Positions 28,925 through 39,011 of a DNA stretch of 51,485 bases are shown piece by piece. Under the pieces are notes generated by a model. The model did no database searches and had not been told where the DNA came from. It worked only from the letters and a program-made list of their open reading frames with translations. The DNA is from Tardiphaga sp. (lineage in GTDB: Bacteria; Pseudomonadota; Alphaproteobacteria; Rhizobiales; Xanthobacteraceae): contig NZ_JAQGJT010000059.1 in NCBI RefSeq assembly GCF_028290495.1, forward strand, positions 1 through 51,485, read 5' to 3'. The number at the start of each line of letters is the position of its first letter. Position 1 is the stretch's first letter. The translations under genes and the position numbers were made by a program.

Positions 28925-28940
28925 TTCGCGAAACCCGTCC
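28925..28940 (+). repeat. Second copy of the TTCGCGAAACCCGTCC block
   Basis: Identical 16-nt match to 28264-28279 in the same orientation; similarity extends a few bases on either side (AGC before, GCG after). With the first copy it flanks the GNAT gene. The full stem-loop seen at the first copy is not preserved here. Confidence 0.7.
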
Positions 28941-28952
28941 GGCGAAGCCGCT

Positions 28953-30161
28953 TCAGGCGGCCGGTACCTGGTTCTCGCGCAGGCCCGCGACCACCGCGTT
29001 ATCGACATCGTAATCGTAAAGCGATTTGCGGAATGCCGCCGAACTGGCGATCTCGCGATCGCGCTGCTCGAGACTGGCATATTTCGAATCGTAGCGCAGT
29101 CCGTTCTGCCGCGCTTCGGCCTGGATCATGTCGGTGCGGACGCGGCGGAACGCTTCGTATTGCTGCAGCAGACGAACCACGTCGCCGGAGCCGCGGCCCT
29201 CGAGGAACCTGGCCAGCGCCACGCCGTCCTCCATCGCCTGGTTGGCGCCCTGGCCGAGATGCGGCAACATCGGATGCGCCGCGTCGCCGAGCAGCACGAG
29301 GCGTCCGCTGGTCCATGTCGGCAGCGGCTTGCGATCGTACAATCCCCACCAGAAGCAGCTCTCCACCTTGCCGAGCAGTTCGGTCACGCGGGGATCCCAG
29401 CCGGCGAACGAGGCCGCGAGTTCATCGCGGTCCCCGGCCGCCGACCACGATTCGACGGTTTCGCTCTTGGTCGGCACGAAGCCGACATAATTGAGCAACT
29501 GCCCACCGCGCACCGGAAACACCATGAAGTGCTTGCCGTCGCCCATCCACACCTGATGCGCCTCGTCACGCCACTGCGGAAGCTTGTCGCGGGAGATCAG
29601 GCCGCGATAGGCGCGTGACCCCGAATATTCCGGCGGCTGCGGATCGACCACATGCTTCTGCAAGGTGGAGTGAATGCCGTCCGCCGCGATGACGACGTCG
29701 GCTTCGAACACCTCGCCATTGGCGAAGCTCAGCCGCGCCGCATCGTCGCGCTGCGCGAAGCCGGTGCAGCGATGCCCGGTGCGGATCGCGTCGGGCGGCA
29801 GCGCCGCCGCGAGCGCATTCAGCAGGTCCGCGCGGTGCATGCCGTACATGCCGTTCCAGCCGCTGGAGTCGGTGGTGAGGATCGACCCGACGACGGTGCC
29901 GTCCATGCGGTAGTATTGCGACCCCGGCCCCACCCTGGCGCCGACATTTGCAAGGGCGTCGCGAAACCCCATTCGCTCCAGTTGCCGCAGGCTGTTCGGA
30001 TAGACGAACACGCCGGCGCCGACTTCGCCTAGCCGTTCGGCCTGTTCGAACACCGTGACGTCGATGCCGCGGAAACGCAGCGAGTTCGCGGCGGCGAGAC
30101 CGCCGATGCCGCCGCCGACGACGGCGGCGCGAAGCGGTCTGGATTTGGCAATCTGGTTCAT
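28953..30161 (-). CDS. FAD-dependent aromatic monooxygenase (salicylate/3-hydroxybenzoate hydroxylase-like)
   Basis: 402 aa flavoprotein monooxygenase, class A. Features: Rossmann GGGIGGLAAANSLRFRG (about 16-32), DG motif VIAADGIHSTLQKHV (about 168-182) and the second FAD motif VLLGDAAHPMLPHLGQGANQ (about 293-312). It hydroxylates an aromatic ring using NAD(P)H and O2; the family also includes 6-hydroxynicotinate and urate hydroxylases, so the substrate is open. It lies 36 nt downstream of an MFS transporter gene controlled by a divergent LysR regulator, pointing to an inducible catabolic cassette. Confidence 0.87.
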   Translation of the reverse strand: MNQIAKSRPLRAAVVGGGIGGLAAANSLRFRGIDVTVFEQAERLGEVGAGVFVYPNSLRQLERMGFRDALANVGARVGPGSQYYRMDGTVVGSILTTDSSGWNGMYGMHRADLLNALAAALPPDAIRTGHRCTGFAQRDDAARLSFANGEVFEADVVIAADGIHSTLQKHVVDPQPPEYSGSRAYRGLISRDKLPQWRDEAHQVWMGDGKHFMVFPVRGGQLLNYVGFVPTKSETVESWSAAGDRDELAASFAGWDPRVTELLGKVESCFWWGLYDRKPLPTWTSGRLVLLGDAAHPMLPHLGQGANQAMEDGVALARFLEGRGSGDVVRLLQQYEAFRRVRTDMIQAEARQNGLRYDSKYASLEQRDREIASSAAFRKSLYDYDVDNAVVAGLRENQVPAA

Positions 30162-30197
30162 AGGGTTCTCGTCAGTCGGTGAGCAGCAAGGTGTCGA

Positions 30198-31445
30198 TCA
30201 GCGGGTGCGCGGCGGATAGCGGTAGGCGCCAAGCGAGGCGACAAGCACCACCGCGACCATCAGCGCGACGCCAAGACCGATCAGGCCGGCGGCGTAGGTG
30301 TGATAGAGGTCGTAGGCATGGGCCATCAGCCAGGGGCCGAGCCCCGAACCGAGCGTGAAGAAGGCCAGCACGCATCCATAGATCAGGCCGTAATGCTTCA
30401 TGCCGAAGTAGCGTCCGGTCAGATAGGCCATGATGTCGCCCTCGGCGCCGATCCCCAGCCCGAGCAGCACCGCCGCCACGATGGCCATCGGTCCGATCGC
30501 GCCGAACCCGAGAATGCCCATACCGACCAGCGGGATGAGGAAGAAGAACGACGCCACCAGGGGACCCTGGTAGCGATCCAGCGCGAAGCCCGACAGCATG
30601 CGCCCGATGATCAGCGACAATCCCGATGCAGCGACCGCGGTGGTGGCGACGCCTGCCGAGATGCCGCGATCCGACAGCACCGGCACGATGTGCGCGATGG
30701 TGCCGTTGATCGCGGCGGCTGCCAGCATCATGGCGACGGACGCAAACCAGAACCGGTAGCCACTGATCGCCTCGCGCAGCGTCAGGCCGTCGGTGAGGAC
30801 GGCTTCCGCCGCCCTGTCGCGCACCGGCCGGTCCCTGACGAACAGCGCCACCGCGGTGAAGCCGACCACGAACAGCAATGCGCCAAGGGCAAAGTAGGCC
30901 TCGCGCCAGCCATAGTTCGCCACGAAATAATGGGTGTACTTCGGCACCGTTGCGGCACCGATGCCGATGCCGGCCAGCGTGATGCCAAGCGCCAGGCCGC
31001 GCCGCGCATCGAACCAGGTGGAGACGGCGCGGGCATAGATCAGCGTCGAGTGGCCGGCGCCAAACAGTCCCAGAAAGCCGTACAGCACAATGAACGCCGT
31101 GAGATTGTTGCCGAGCAGACCAGCATAGGCCGTGGTCGCCGCGAAAAGTGCGATCGCCGGCAGCGCGATCCGCTTGACGCCGAACCGGTCCACCAGCATG
31201 CCGACGAACGGCATCATCACCGCGCCGGTGATATGCGAGACCACCACCGCCGTGGCCAGCGACCCGCGCGGCCAGCCGAACTCGGCGCTGATCGGCTGCA
31301 GCAGGACGCCGAACGTGAACAGGATGATCGGGCCGTTGCCCACAATCAGCGCCAGCGTCGAGCCGAACACCACGAGCCAGCCGGCGGAAGCACGCTCCTG
31401 ATAGGCGGGTGTGGCGAGATGGTCCTCAACGGTCGAGCTTGTCAT
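30198..31445 (-). CDS. MFS transporter (monocarboxylate/oxalate-formate antiporter-like)
   Basis: 415 aa with 12 hydrophobic segments. The conserved MFS loop is GMLVDRFGVKRIALP (about 81-95), and RRGLALGITLAGIGIGAATV follows TM4. The overall pattern resembles the MCT/OFA-like group that imports organic acids. An SD GGGAGGA precedes the ATG at 31445. It is the first gene of the transporter-monooxygenase unit and is divergent from the LysR gene. Confidence 0.85.
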   Translation of the reverse strand: MTSSTVEDHLATPAYQERASAGWLVVFGSTLALIVGNGPIILFTFGVLLQPISAEFGWPRGSLATAVVVSHITGAVMMPFVGMLVDRFGVKRIALPAIALFAATTAYAGLLGNNLTAFIVLYGFLGLFGAGHSTLIYARAVSTWFDARRGLALGITLAGIGIGAATVPKYTHYFVANYGWREAYFALGALLFVVGFTAVALFVRDRPVRDRAAEAVLTDGLTLREAISGYRFWFASVAMMLAAAAINGTIAHIVPVLSDRGISAGVATTAVAASGLSLIIGRMLSGFALDRYQGPLVASFFFLIPLVGMGILGFGAIGPMAIVAAVLLGLGIGAEGDIMAYLTGRYFGMKHYGLIYGCVLAFFTLGSGLGPWLMAHAYDLYHTYAAGLIGLGVALMVAVVLVASLGAYRYPPRTR

Positions 31446-31485
31446 TTATCCTCCCAGTGCGCCTTTTTTGATCGGCGCTGGCGGC

Positions 31486-31555
31486 ACGATAGGACGGGAG
31501 TATTTATTTGACAATTCAGCTTCGATTAATAAAGTAATATGAAATTCATATGAAT
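31486..31555. promoter_or_regulatory. Divergent LysR/MFS promoter with 12-bp palindrome
   Basis: AT-rich island in a GC-rich region. ATTCATATGAAT (31544-31555) is a perfect palindrome 12 nt before the LysR start and is a candidate LysR-type operator. On the minus strand TTGTCA (31509-31514) and TATCGT (31486-31491) are 17 nt apart, a plausible promoter for the MFS gene. Both readings are inference. Confidence 0.45.
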
Positions 31556-31566
31556 GACGGACCCAC

Positions 31567-32493
31567 ATGAGCGTGACCTTCCGACAGTTGAGCGCGCTCC
31601 TGGCCGTCGCCGAAACCCGCAACTTCACGCGGGCCGCCGAACGGCTGCGCATGGCGCAACCGATGGTCTCCGGGCTTGTTCGCGAACTGGAAACCGAGCT
31701 CGGCTTTCGGCTGTTCGACCGTTCGACGCGCCGCGTCGAGCTGACCGAGGCAGCAACCGAATTCCTGCACGACGCCAGCCGCTTGATCGCCGATATGGAA
31801 GGCGCCGTCGGCCGCGCGCGCGACGTGGCAACGCGCCGTCGCGGCCGCATCACCGTCGGCGCGCCGCCGCTGCTCGCCGCGGGACTTCTACCACAAGTGA
31901 TCGCCGAGTTTGCGAGGTCGTCGCCCGGCGTGTCGGTGACGGTGATCGATCGCTCGGTGTCGGTGATCTACCAGTTGCTGCGCGACGGCGAGATCGATCT
32001 CGCCGTCGGCACCTTTCGCCACAACGAGGACGGCATCGCGCGCATTCCGCTGGTCAGCTATCTGTTTGCCCTGCTCTGCCGTTCCGATCACCCGCTCGCA
32101 GGCAACGCGAGGCCACGCTGGAGCGACCTTGCCGGCGTTCCCCTCGTGGCGCTGCGTCGCGGCAACGGCATTCGCGAGCAACTCGAACGCGGTTATGCCG
32201 CGGCAGGACTGGACGCCGAACCGGCGTTCGAACTCGACCAGTTGACGACGATCATGGCCATGGTCGAGGCCGGCTTCGGCATCACCGTGCTTCCGCTCTA
32301 CGCCATCAACGTGCTCGCCACGTCATCGCTGGTCGCGCGCCCGCTCGCCGACCCGCCGGTGACGCGCCAGATCGAGGTGGCGCATCGCGACGACCGTTCG
32401 CTGTCGCCGGGCGCGCAGGATTTCGTTCGCCTGCTGCGGACCGGCGCATTGAAGCTGCAGTCGCAAAGCGACGGCCTGCTCGGCGAGGCGTAA
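31567..32493 (+). CDS. LysR-family transcriptional regulator
   Basis: 308 aa. N-terminal winged HTH (1-60): MSVTFRQLSALLAVAETRN, then FTRAAERLRMAQPMVSGLVR, then LETELGFRLFDRSTRRVELT. The effector-binding domain begins near RRRGRITVGAPPLLAAGLLP (about 88). Divergent orientation to the MFS-monooxygenase pair indicates that it controls that unit and probably itself; the inducer is likely an aromatic or organic acid substrate of the pathway (inference). Confidence 0.93.
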   Translation: MSVTFRQLSALLAVAETRNFTRAAERLRMAQPMVSGLVRELETELGFRLFDRSTRRVELTEAATEFLHDASRLIADMEGAVGRARDVATRRRGRITVGAPPLLAAGLLPQVIAEFARSSPGVSVTVIDRSVSVIYQLLRDGEIDLAVGTFRHNEDGIARIPLVSYLFALLCRSDHPLAGNARPRWSDLAGVPLVALRRGNGIREQLERGYAAAGLDAEPAFELDQLTTIMAMVEAGFGITVLPLYAINVLATSSLVARPLADPPVTRQIEVAHRDDRSLSPGAQDFVRLLRTGALKLQSQSDGLLGEA

Positions 32494-32537
32494 CCGACCT
32501 GCCCGCAGCGGAACGGATCGGGGCAGCCCTCCGCCCG

Positions 32538-33746
32538 CTAGGCTGCCGCCGTCACCGACCGGATCGGCTTCAGCCATCTCGCGCAGGCAAAGCCCAGAGC
32601 GAAGATGATCGCCGCGCTGGTTAGCAGCGTCGGCAGTTTGCCGAGGTGCAGGATACCGAAGCCGTAGGCGATCGGTCCGACGGTCTGTCCGATGAAGAAG
32701 CAGCACGCGTGCAGCGACATCGCGCTGGCGCGGGCTTCCTCGGATAGTTCGCTGGAAAACACCTGCAACGAGCCGTGGATCATGTAGAAGCCCCAGCCCA
32801 TGAACAGCAGGCTGACCGCCTGGACCTGCCAGGGCGGGCCGAAAGCGACGACCACGAGCTGGATCGCGATAACGATGCCACCCGAGATCATCATGCCGTT
32901 AACACCGAGCCGCGGCAGCATTTGCGGGACCGAGGCCGTGTAAAACAATCCGCCGACGGCGAAGCATGCCAGCACCAGCCCGGCGATCGACAGGCTGGTA
33001 ACGCCGAGGTCGAACAGAAACGAAGCGACAAACGGAAACAGCCCGAGAATGCAGCAGCCCTCGATGAACACCGCGCCGTAGACGAAGCGCGTATTGGGGT
33101 GGCGGAAGATGCTGCGATAGCCGCTGCGCAGCACCGCGAGATCGACCTTGCCCGGCGGCTTCGGCAGCGTGGCCTTCTTGAAGCCGATCGACACGGCCGC
33201 CGAAGCCAGGATCGCCAGCGTGCCCAACACCGCCAGCACGCCGCGCCAGCCGAACATATCGCCAATCAGGCCGGACACGGTGGCGCCGAGCAGATTGCCG
33301 GTCATCGAGCCCGCCAGCACGCGGCTGATCGCCACCTGCCGCTTGAGCGGGCCGACGAGATCGGCGGTCAGGCTGAGCGTCACCGGGAATACCCCACCGG
33401 TGCCGATGCCGGCGAGCACGCGGGTGACCAGCAGCATCGGATAGGAAGTCGTCATGGCGCCAAGGATATTGGCGACGCCGAGCAGCACCAGGCAGGCCAC
33501 CATCAGCCGCGCCTTGCCGAACATGTCGGCGGCGGCGCCGAGCGCCGGCTGCGTGATGGCAAAGGTGAAAGCCAGCGCCGACGACAGACCGGCGGCGATA
33601 GCGATGGTCACCGCCAGTTCGTCGGCGACGTGCGGTAACACCGGATCGAGCGCCCGCATCGACAGGGCGGCGGCGAAGGACGCCAGCGCGATGATGTTGA
33701 GAACCGGCGGCAGTCGCCCGCCGGCTTCGCTACTGGTCTCGGTCAC
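32538..33746 (-). CDS. MFS transporter coupled to kdsA
   Basis: 402 aa, 12 hydrophobic segments. Blocks include ALGAAADMFGKARLMVACLV (loop 2-3, about 67-86) and LAGIGTGGVFPVTLSLTADL (about 114-133), as in the multidrug/arabinose efflux group. It uses a GTG start at 33746 that begins 1 nt after the kdsA stop codon, so it probably depends on translational coupling with kdsA. It converges on the LysR gene with only 44 nt between stops. The substrate is unknown. Confidence 0.85.
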   Translation of the reverse strand: MTETSSEAGGRLPPVLNIIALASFAAALSMRALDPVLPHVADELAVTIAIAAGLSSALAFTFAITQPALGAAADMFGKARLMVACLVLLGVANILGAMTTSYPMLLVTRVLAGIGTGGVFPVTLSLTADLVGPLKRQVAISRVLAGSMTGNLLGATVSGLIGDMFGWRGVLAVLGTLAILASAAVSIGFKKATLPKPPGKVDLAVLRSGYRSIFRHPNTRFVYGAVFIEGCCILGLFPFVASFLFDLGVTSLSIAGLVLACFAVGGLFYTASVPQMLPRLGVNGMMISGGIVIAIQLVVVAFGPPWQVQAVSLLFMGWGFYMIHGSLQVFSSELSEEARASAMSLHACCFFIGQTVGPIAYGFGILHLGKLPTLLTSAAIIFALGFACARWLKPIRSVTAAA

Positions 33747-33747
33747 A

Positions 33748-34623
33748 TCAAACCGGCCGGGCTTTGGTCGTCGCCTTGGTCGTCTCTTTGGCGAGCGCGT
33801 CGAACGCCATCAGGTTGCGGATCAGCGCCTCGAAATCGCGCAGCGGCACCATGTTGGGGCCGTCGGACGGTGCATGGTCGGGATCGGGATGGGTCTCGAT
33901 AAACACGCCGGCGACGCCGACCGCGACCGCAGCACGCGCCAACACCGGAACGAATTCGCGCTCGCCGCCGGACGACGTGCCCTTGCCGCCGGGCTGCTGC
34001 ACCGAATGGGTGGCGTCGAAAATGACTGGCGCGCCGGTGGTGCGCGCCAAAATCGGCAAGGCGCGCATGTCGGACACCAGCGTGTTGTAGCCGAACGAGG
34101 CGCCGCGCTCGGTGACCAGCACCTGGTCGTTGCCGCCGCTCGTGAGCTTCGACACGACATTGGTCATGTCCCACGGCGCCAGGAATTGGCCCTTCTTGAC
34201 GTTGACGACCTTTCCAGTAGCGGCCGCCGCCAGCAGCAGGTCGGTCTGCCGGCACAGGAATGCCGGAATCTGCAGCACGTCCACTGCTTCCGCCGCGCGG
34301 GCGCACTGCTCGATCTCGTGGACGTCGGTCAGCACCGGCAGGCCAAAGGTCTCGCGGATCTCGGCAAAGATGGGCAGCGCCTGATCGAGGCCGATACCGC
34401 GCGCGGCCGACGCGCTAGTGCGGTTGGCCTTGTCGAATGAGGTCTTGTAAACGAGGCCGATATTAAGCCGCGTCGCGATCTCCTTCAGCGCACTCGCCAC
34501 TTCCAGCGCATGCGCCCTGCTTTCCAGCTGGCACGGCCCCGCGATGATCGACAGCGGCAGCGCATTGCCGAATTGCACGGAGCCAGCGGAAACGACCGCG
34601 GCGGCTGAGGTGATGGCGTTCAA
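33748..34623 (-). CDS. kdsA: 3-deoxy-D-manno-octulosonate 8-phosphate synthase
   Basis: Condenses PEP with arabinose 5-phosphate, the committed step to Kdo for lipopolysaccharide. 291 aa, the usual length. Blocks: [76 protein letters not shown] and [18 protein letters not shown]. The start appears to be TTG at 34623: AGGA lies 7 nt upstream and no ATG follows before the conserved region. The family includes metal-dependent and metal-free forms; I do not assign one. Confidence 0.95.
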   Translation of the reverse strand: MNAITSAAAVVSAGSVQFGNALPLSIIAGPCQLESRAHALEVASALKEIATRLNIGLVYKTSFDKANRTSASAARGIGLDQALPIFAEIRETFGLPVLTDVHEIEQCARAAEAVDVLQIPAFLCRQTDLLLAAAATGKVVNVKKGQFLAPWDMTNVVSKLTSGGNDQVLVTERGASFGYNTLVSDMRALPILARTTGAPVIFDATHSVQQPGGKGTSSGGEREFVPVLARAAVAVGVAGVFIETHPDPDHAPSDGPNMVPLRDFEALIRNLMAFDALAKETTKATTKARPV

Positions 34624-34695
34624 GAGGTCTTCCTTTGTCGATGGCGACGGCTGCCGGATGGAGGGCGCGGGCTCACCCCATCCGGCGATGGCTGG

Positions 34696-35022
34696 TTACT
34701 TCAGCGCCGAGAAGGCGGTTGGCGCCAGCAACTGGCTGACGATGTTGCCGACGATCTGGCCGCTCTCCTCGGTCTTGGCGCGTGCCGAAATCCAGTCCGG
34801 ATCGGACTGGAACGCATTCCACTTCGTCTCTCGCTCGGCCATCGATTCCCAAGCCAGAAAGTAAGTCAGTTCCTGGTTGGATTCGCCGATCAGCGTGGTG
34901 AAGAAGCCAGCCTGCTTGATGCCATGCTTGTCCCACAGTTTCAGCGTGACGTTCTGGAAACGATTCAACAATGCCGGCAGGCGGCCGGGCAGACAGCGAT
35001 AGACGCGCATTTCGTAGATCAT
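34696..35022 (-). CDS. NIPSNAP-family protein
   Basis: 108 aa, a ferredoxin-like (dimeric alpha/beta barrel) fold. MIYEMRVYRCLPGRLPALLN at the start and TYFLAWESMAERETKWNAF in the middle are the hallmark NIPSNAP blocks. Biochemical role unknown in bacteria. It lies 72 nt upstream of kdsA on the same strand. Confidence 0.9.
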   Translation of the reverse strand: MIYEMRVYRCLPGRLPALLNRFQNVTLKLWDKHGIKQAGFFTTLIGESNQELTYFLAWESMAERETKWNAFQSDPDWISARAKTEESGQIVGNIVSQLLAPTAFSALK

Positions 35023-35107
35023 CGGTTTCCTCCGGTTTTGTGCAGGCGTTATAGCCGAGGGTTTTGGAACTGTCTTGCCGCTAACGCCTCATGGCCCTCT
35101 GCGTGGC

Positions 35108-35140
35108 TTGGCCAACGACCCATCAAATCGTATATACGAT
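35108..35140 (+). promoter_or_regulatory. Promoter and operator palindrome of the decayed brnTA locus
   Basis: TTGGCC (35108-35113) and TATATA (35131-35136) are 17 nt apart, a good sigma-70-like pair. The -10 lies inside the perfect 14-bp palindrome ATCGTATATACGAT (35127-35140), which ends 2 nt before the brnT start codon. BrnTA operons are autorepressed by the BrnA-BrnT complex at palindromes in this position (established for Brucella), so this is the likely operator, still intact although the genes are broken. Confidence 0.65.
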
Positions 35141-35142
35141 AA

Positions 35143-35288
35143 ATGCGGGATTTTGGTCCGGCCAAGGAAGCGATCCATCTGGAGAAGCATCAGATCTCGC
35201 TGGCGCTGGGTCGATCTCACCGTTCGCGACATCATCGCCGGGTGATGCCAAGCGATCAACCTTGGGCGCGCGCGCGAAAGGGAGATGA
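35143..35288 (+). pseudogene. brnT: Remnant of BrnT toxin gene (internal deletion and frameshift)
   Basis: From the ATG at 35143 the first 23 codons read MRDFGPAKEAIHLEKHQISL, matching the start of BrnT ribonuclease toxins (FDPAKxxxNxxKHGISL). The frame then becomes unrelated. Near the end a second frame gives GDAKRS...ARAKGR-stop (35241-35288), resembling the BrnT C-terminus (GDxxRIISxRxAxRxE). The whole stretch is 146 nt against about 270 nt for an intact toxin gene, so about 40 codons of the middle are missing. The catalytic middle strand is gone, so no active toxin is expected. Confidence 0.72.
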
Positions 35289-35294
35289 GATGTC

Positions 35295-35543
35295 ATGTCC
35301 CGTAAATTGAAACAGCCGGTGTTCGAAGACGACCACCCGGAGTGGACCGAGCAGGATTTTGCCAAAGCAAGATCGCCTACCGAGTTCAAAGCGAGACGCG
35401 GCCCGTAAAAAGCGCCGACCAAGGTTGCCGTGTCGATCCGGCTCAGCCCCGATGTGGTCGCGCACTTCAAGGCCAAGGGTCCGGGCTGGCAGTCGCGCAT
35501 CGACGACGCCTTGCGCAAGATCGCGAAACTGAGAGCGAGCTAA
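35295..35543 (+). pseudogene. brnA: BrnA-type antitoxin gene with an in-frame stop codon
   Basis: Frame from the ATG at 35295 to TAA at 35541-35543, 82 codons, interrupted by a single in-frame TAA at 35406-35408 (codon 38). Before it: MSRKLKQPVFEDDHPEWTEQ, then DFAKARSPTEFKARRGP. After it: KAPTKVAVSIRLSPDVVAHF, then KAKGPGWQSRIDDALRKIAK. The part after the stop is the ribbon-helix-helix DNA-binding domain of BrnA (VSIRLSPDVVxxFKAKGPGWQ). One base change (a TAA where a sense codon is expected) separates it from an intact gene, so either recent decay or a sequence error is possible. It sits 6 nt after the brnT remnant. Confidence 0.85.
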
Positions 35544-35555
35544 GCGAGCCCTGCC

Positions 35556-37199
<1,644 letters not shown>

Positions 37200-37214
37200 T
37201 TAAGGCCCGCAAAC

Positions 37215-37234
37215 CGATTCGCAAAAGCGAATCG
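37215..37234 (-). other. Small perfect hairpin in the pyrG leader
   Basis: CGATTCGC / GCGAATCG with an AAAA loop (TTTT on the transcript side), 27 nt before the pyrG start codon. It is a compact 8-bp stem of unknown role. Confidence 0.45.
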
Positions 37235-37289
37235 CAGCCGTCCGCCAAATTCGGGACAGCCTGTGGGTGACGTGAAAATTAAAACGATT

Positions 37290-37340
37290 GCAGTCCCTTG
37301 ATGGGGACTGCTGATGCAGGACGGTAGGTTTCGTCCTGCA
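37290..37340 (-). terminator. Tandem hairpins between secG and pyrG
   Basis: Two adjacent stems. TGCAGGACG (37315-37323) pairs with CGTCCTGCA (37332-37340), and GCAGTCCC (37290-37297) pairs with GGGACTGC (37304-37311). On the minus strand the second is followed by AATCGTTTTAATTTT, a T-rich tail, so the pair fits an intrinsic terminator ending the secG transcript, with a new pyrG promoter in the AT-rich part (about 37270-37290). Confidence 0.72.
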
Positions 37341-37353
37341 TGGCGTCCCTGCA

Positions 37354-37731
37354 TTATTGCGAACGCGGTGCCTGCGGGCCGCTCGGAGCCTGCGGTTCGT
37401 CGGCCTTCTTGAGCGAATCAAGCAGGCCACCGGAGGTCGGCGGCGTCAGGCCGCCCGGCTGCGAAACCGGTGCCGAGGTGCCATTGATGATCGAGGTCGG
37501 CTTGCGCTCGTAGCCGGCCAGCCAGGACAGAAACAGGCTGGTGACGAAGAAGCCAACGGCCAGAATACCGGTGGTCCGGGTCAAGAGGTTGGCCGTGCCG
37601 CGGCTCGACATGAAGCCGCCACCGCCGCCGCCACCGACGCCCAAGCCGCCGCCTTCGGACTTTTGCAAAAGCACCGCCGCGATCAGGGTCGCAACGATCA
37701 TGAGATGGATGACGATAATGACGCTTTGCAT
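37354..37731 (-). CDS. secG: Preprotein translocase subunit SecG
   Basis: Small accessory subunit of the SecYEG channel. 125 aa from the ATG at 37731 (MQSVIIVIHLMIVATLIAAV); the frame is open to 37776 but the membrane helix fixes the start. Two membrane helices (about 3-22 and 52-72) flank the typical LLQKSEGGGLG and a Gly-rich loop. The C-terminal tail is Pro/Ser-rich and variable. It lies between tpiA and pyrG on the same strand, a standard alphaproteobacterial order. Confidence 0.95.
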   Translation of the reverse strand: MQSVIIVIHLMIVATLIAAVLLQKSEGGGLGVGGGGGGGFMSSRGTANLLTRTTGILAVGFFVTSLFLSWLAGYERKPTSIINGTSAPVSQPGGLTPPTSGGLLDSLKKADEPQAPSGPQAPRSQ

Positions 37732-37927
37732 CGGGTCCTTCCATCGCAAGCACGCTGCGCCGCTGGCCGGCTGCATTCGTCACTTGCGGGGTTTGAAGTC
37801 GAGGGCTGTCTACACGATTGCACAGGGGATTGTCACCCCCCGAGGGGCAGGAACGAACCGACAGACCGGCCGTCCGCGGATTGACCGACCAGTTGGTCGA
37901 GCCGGCCCCGCAACTCAGCTGAGCAGA

Positions 37928-38683
37928 TCACGGACACCCCGCCGCAATTGCCAGGAAATCCGTAGCTTTCAGGCTTGCGCCGCCGACCAGGGCGCCGTTG
38001 ACGTTCGGGACGGCCATCAGCTCAGTGGCGTTGGAGGGCTTGACCGACCCGCCATAGAGAATGCGCATCTTGCTGCCCTCGCCTTTGAAGCGCTGGATTA
38101 GATTTTCGCGGATAAACGCATGAACTTGCTCGATATCTTTCGCGGTCGGCGTCAGGCCGGTGCCGATCGCCCAGACCGGTTCATAGGCCACTACGACACT
38201 GGTGGAGGTGGCTCCATCGGGTAGCGAGCCAGCCAGCTGGGCGCCGCATACATCCAGCGTTTGGCCGGCGTCGCGCTGCGCCTGGGTCTCGCCGATGCAG
38301 ACGATGGCAACCAATCCGGCGCGCCAGGCGGCCTGCGCCTTCTGCCGCACGACGGCATCGGTCTCGCCGTGGTCGGCGCGGCGTTCGGAATGGCCGACGA
38401 TGATCGCGCTGGCGCCGAGGTCGGCGAACATCTCAGCCGAGAGATCGCCGGTGTGGGCGCCGGAGGCCTTGGCGTGGCAATCCTGCGCGCCGATCTGGAT
38501 CTTCGATCCGACCGCCACCACCGCCAGGGTCATCACCAGGGTCGCTGGCGGGCAGATCATCAGGTCGGCCTTGCGCCAGAGATCGCCCTGCCCCGACATC
38601 ATCTGGCTGAATTCGCCGATGGACTCCTTCAAGCCATTCATTTTCCAGTTGCCGGCAATCAGCGGCCGAATGGCGTCAGTCAT
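37928..38683 (-). CDS. tpiA: Triosephosphate isomerase
   Basis: Interconverts dihydroxyacetone phosphate and glyceraldehyde 3-phosphate. 251 aa. N-terminal AGNWKMNGL with the active-site Lys, [14 protein letters not shown] with the catalytic His, [15 protein letters not shown] with the catalytic Glu, and the phosphate-binding [12 protein letters not shown]. Divergent from the PpiD-type gene over about 330 nt. Confidence 0.97.
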   Translation of the reverse strand: MTDAIRPLIAGNWKMNGLKESIGEFSQMMSGQGDLWRKADLMICPPATLVMTLAVVAVGSKIQIGAQDCHAKASGAHTGDLSAEMFADLGASAIIVGHSERRADHGETDAVVRQKAQAAWRAGLVAIVCIGETQAQRDAGQTLDVCGAQLAGSLPDGATSTSVVVAYEPVWAIGTGLTPTAKDIEQVHAFIRENLIQRFKGEGSKMRILYGGSVKPSNATELMAVPNVNGALVGGASLKATDFLAIAAGCP

Positions 38684-39011
38684 GAGGAAGTCCTGCGGTA
38701 AGAGGAAGACGCTGGGCTAACAGAGCATGCGGATTTGCTCAAGCTCAGCCGTCCCTGTCGGCGGCCGCGAATGCGGCGCCGGCCAGACTGCCGCCGCGGC
38801 CAGCGGTCCCGGCAAAGCGACATCGCGCTGGCGGCTCCGATTCGGGGCTCCGGACTGCCGAAAGCCGAAGCTCCGCTTCAATCCGCCCCGTTCCCCCCGG
38901 TTGCGACGCGGCTTCTGCCACTTTATGGTGCGCGTCCCATCCGGCGACGCCCTTTTGCGGATTCTGCGGCAGGCGCGAGCTGGTTCCCCTCCTGACAAAT
39001 AAGATGATCCC
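38684..39011. other. Divergent intergenic region tpiA / PpiD-type gene
   Basis: 328 nt without a gene. GC-rich; the ORFs that cross it have no protein-like character. It must hold the promoters of tpiA (-) and the PpiD-type gene (+), but I see no convincing consensus boxes, repeats or riboswitch. Confidence 0.45.
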
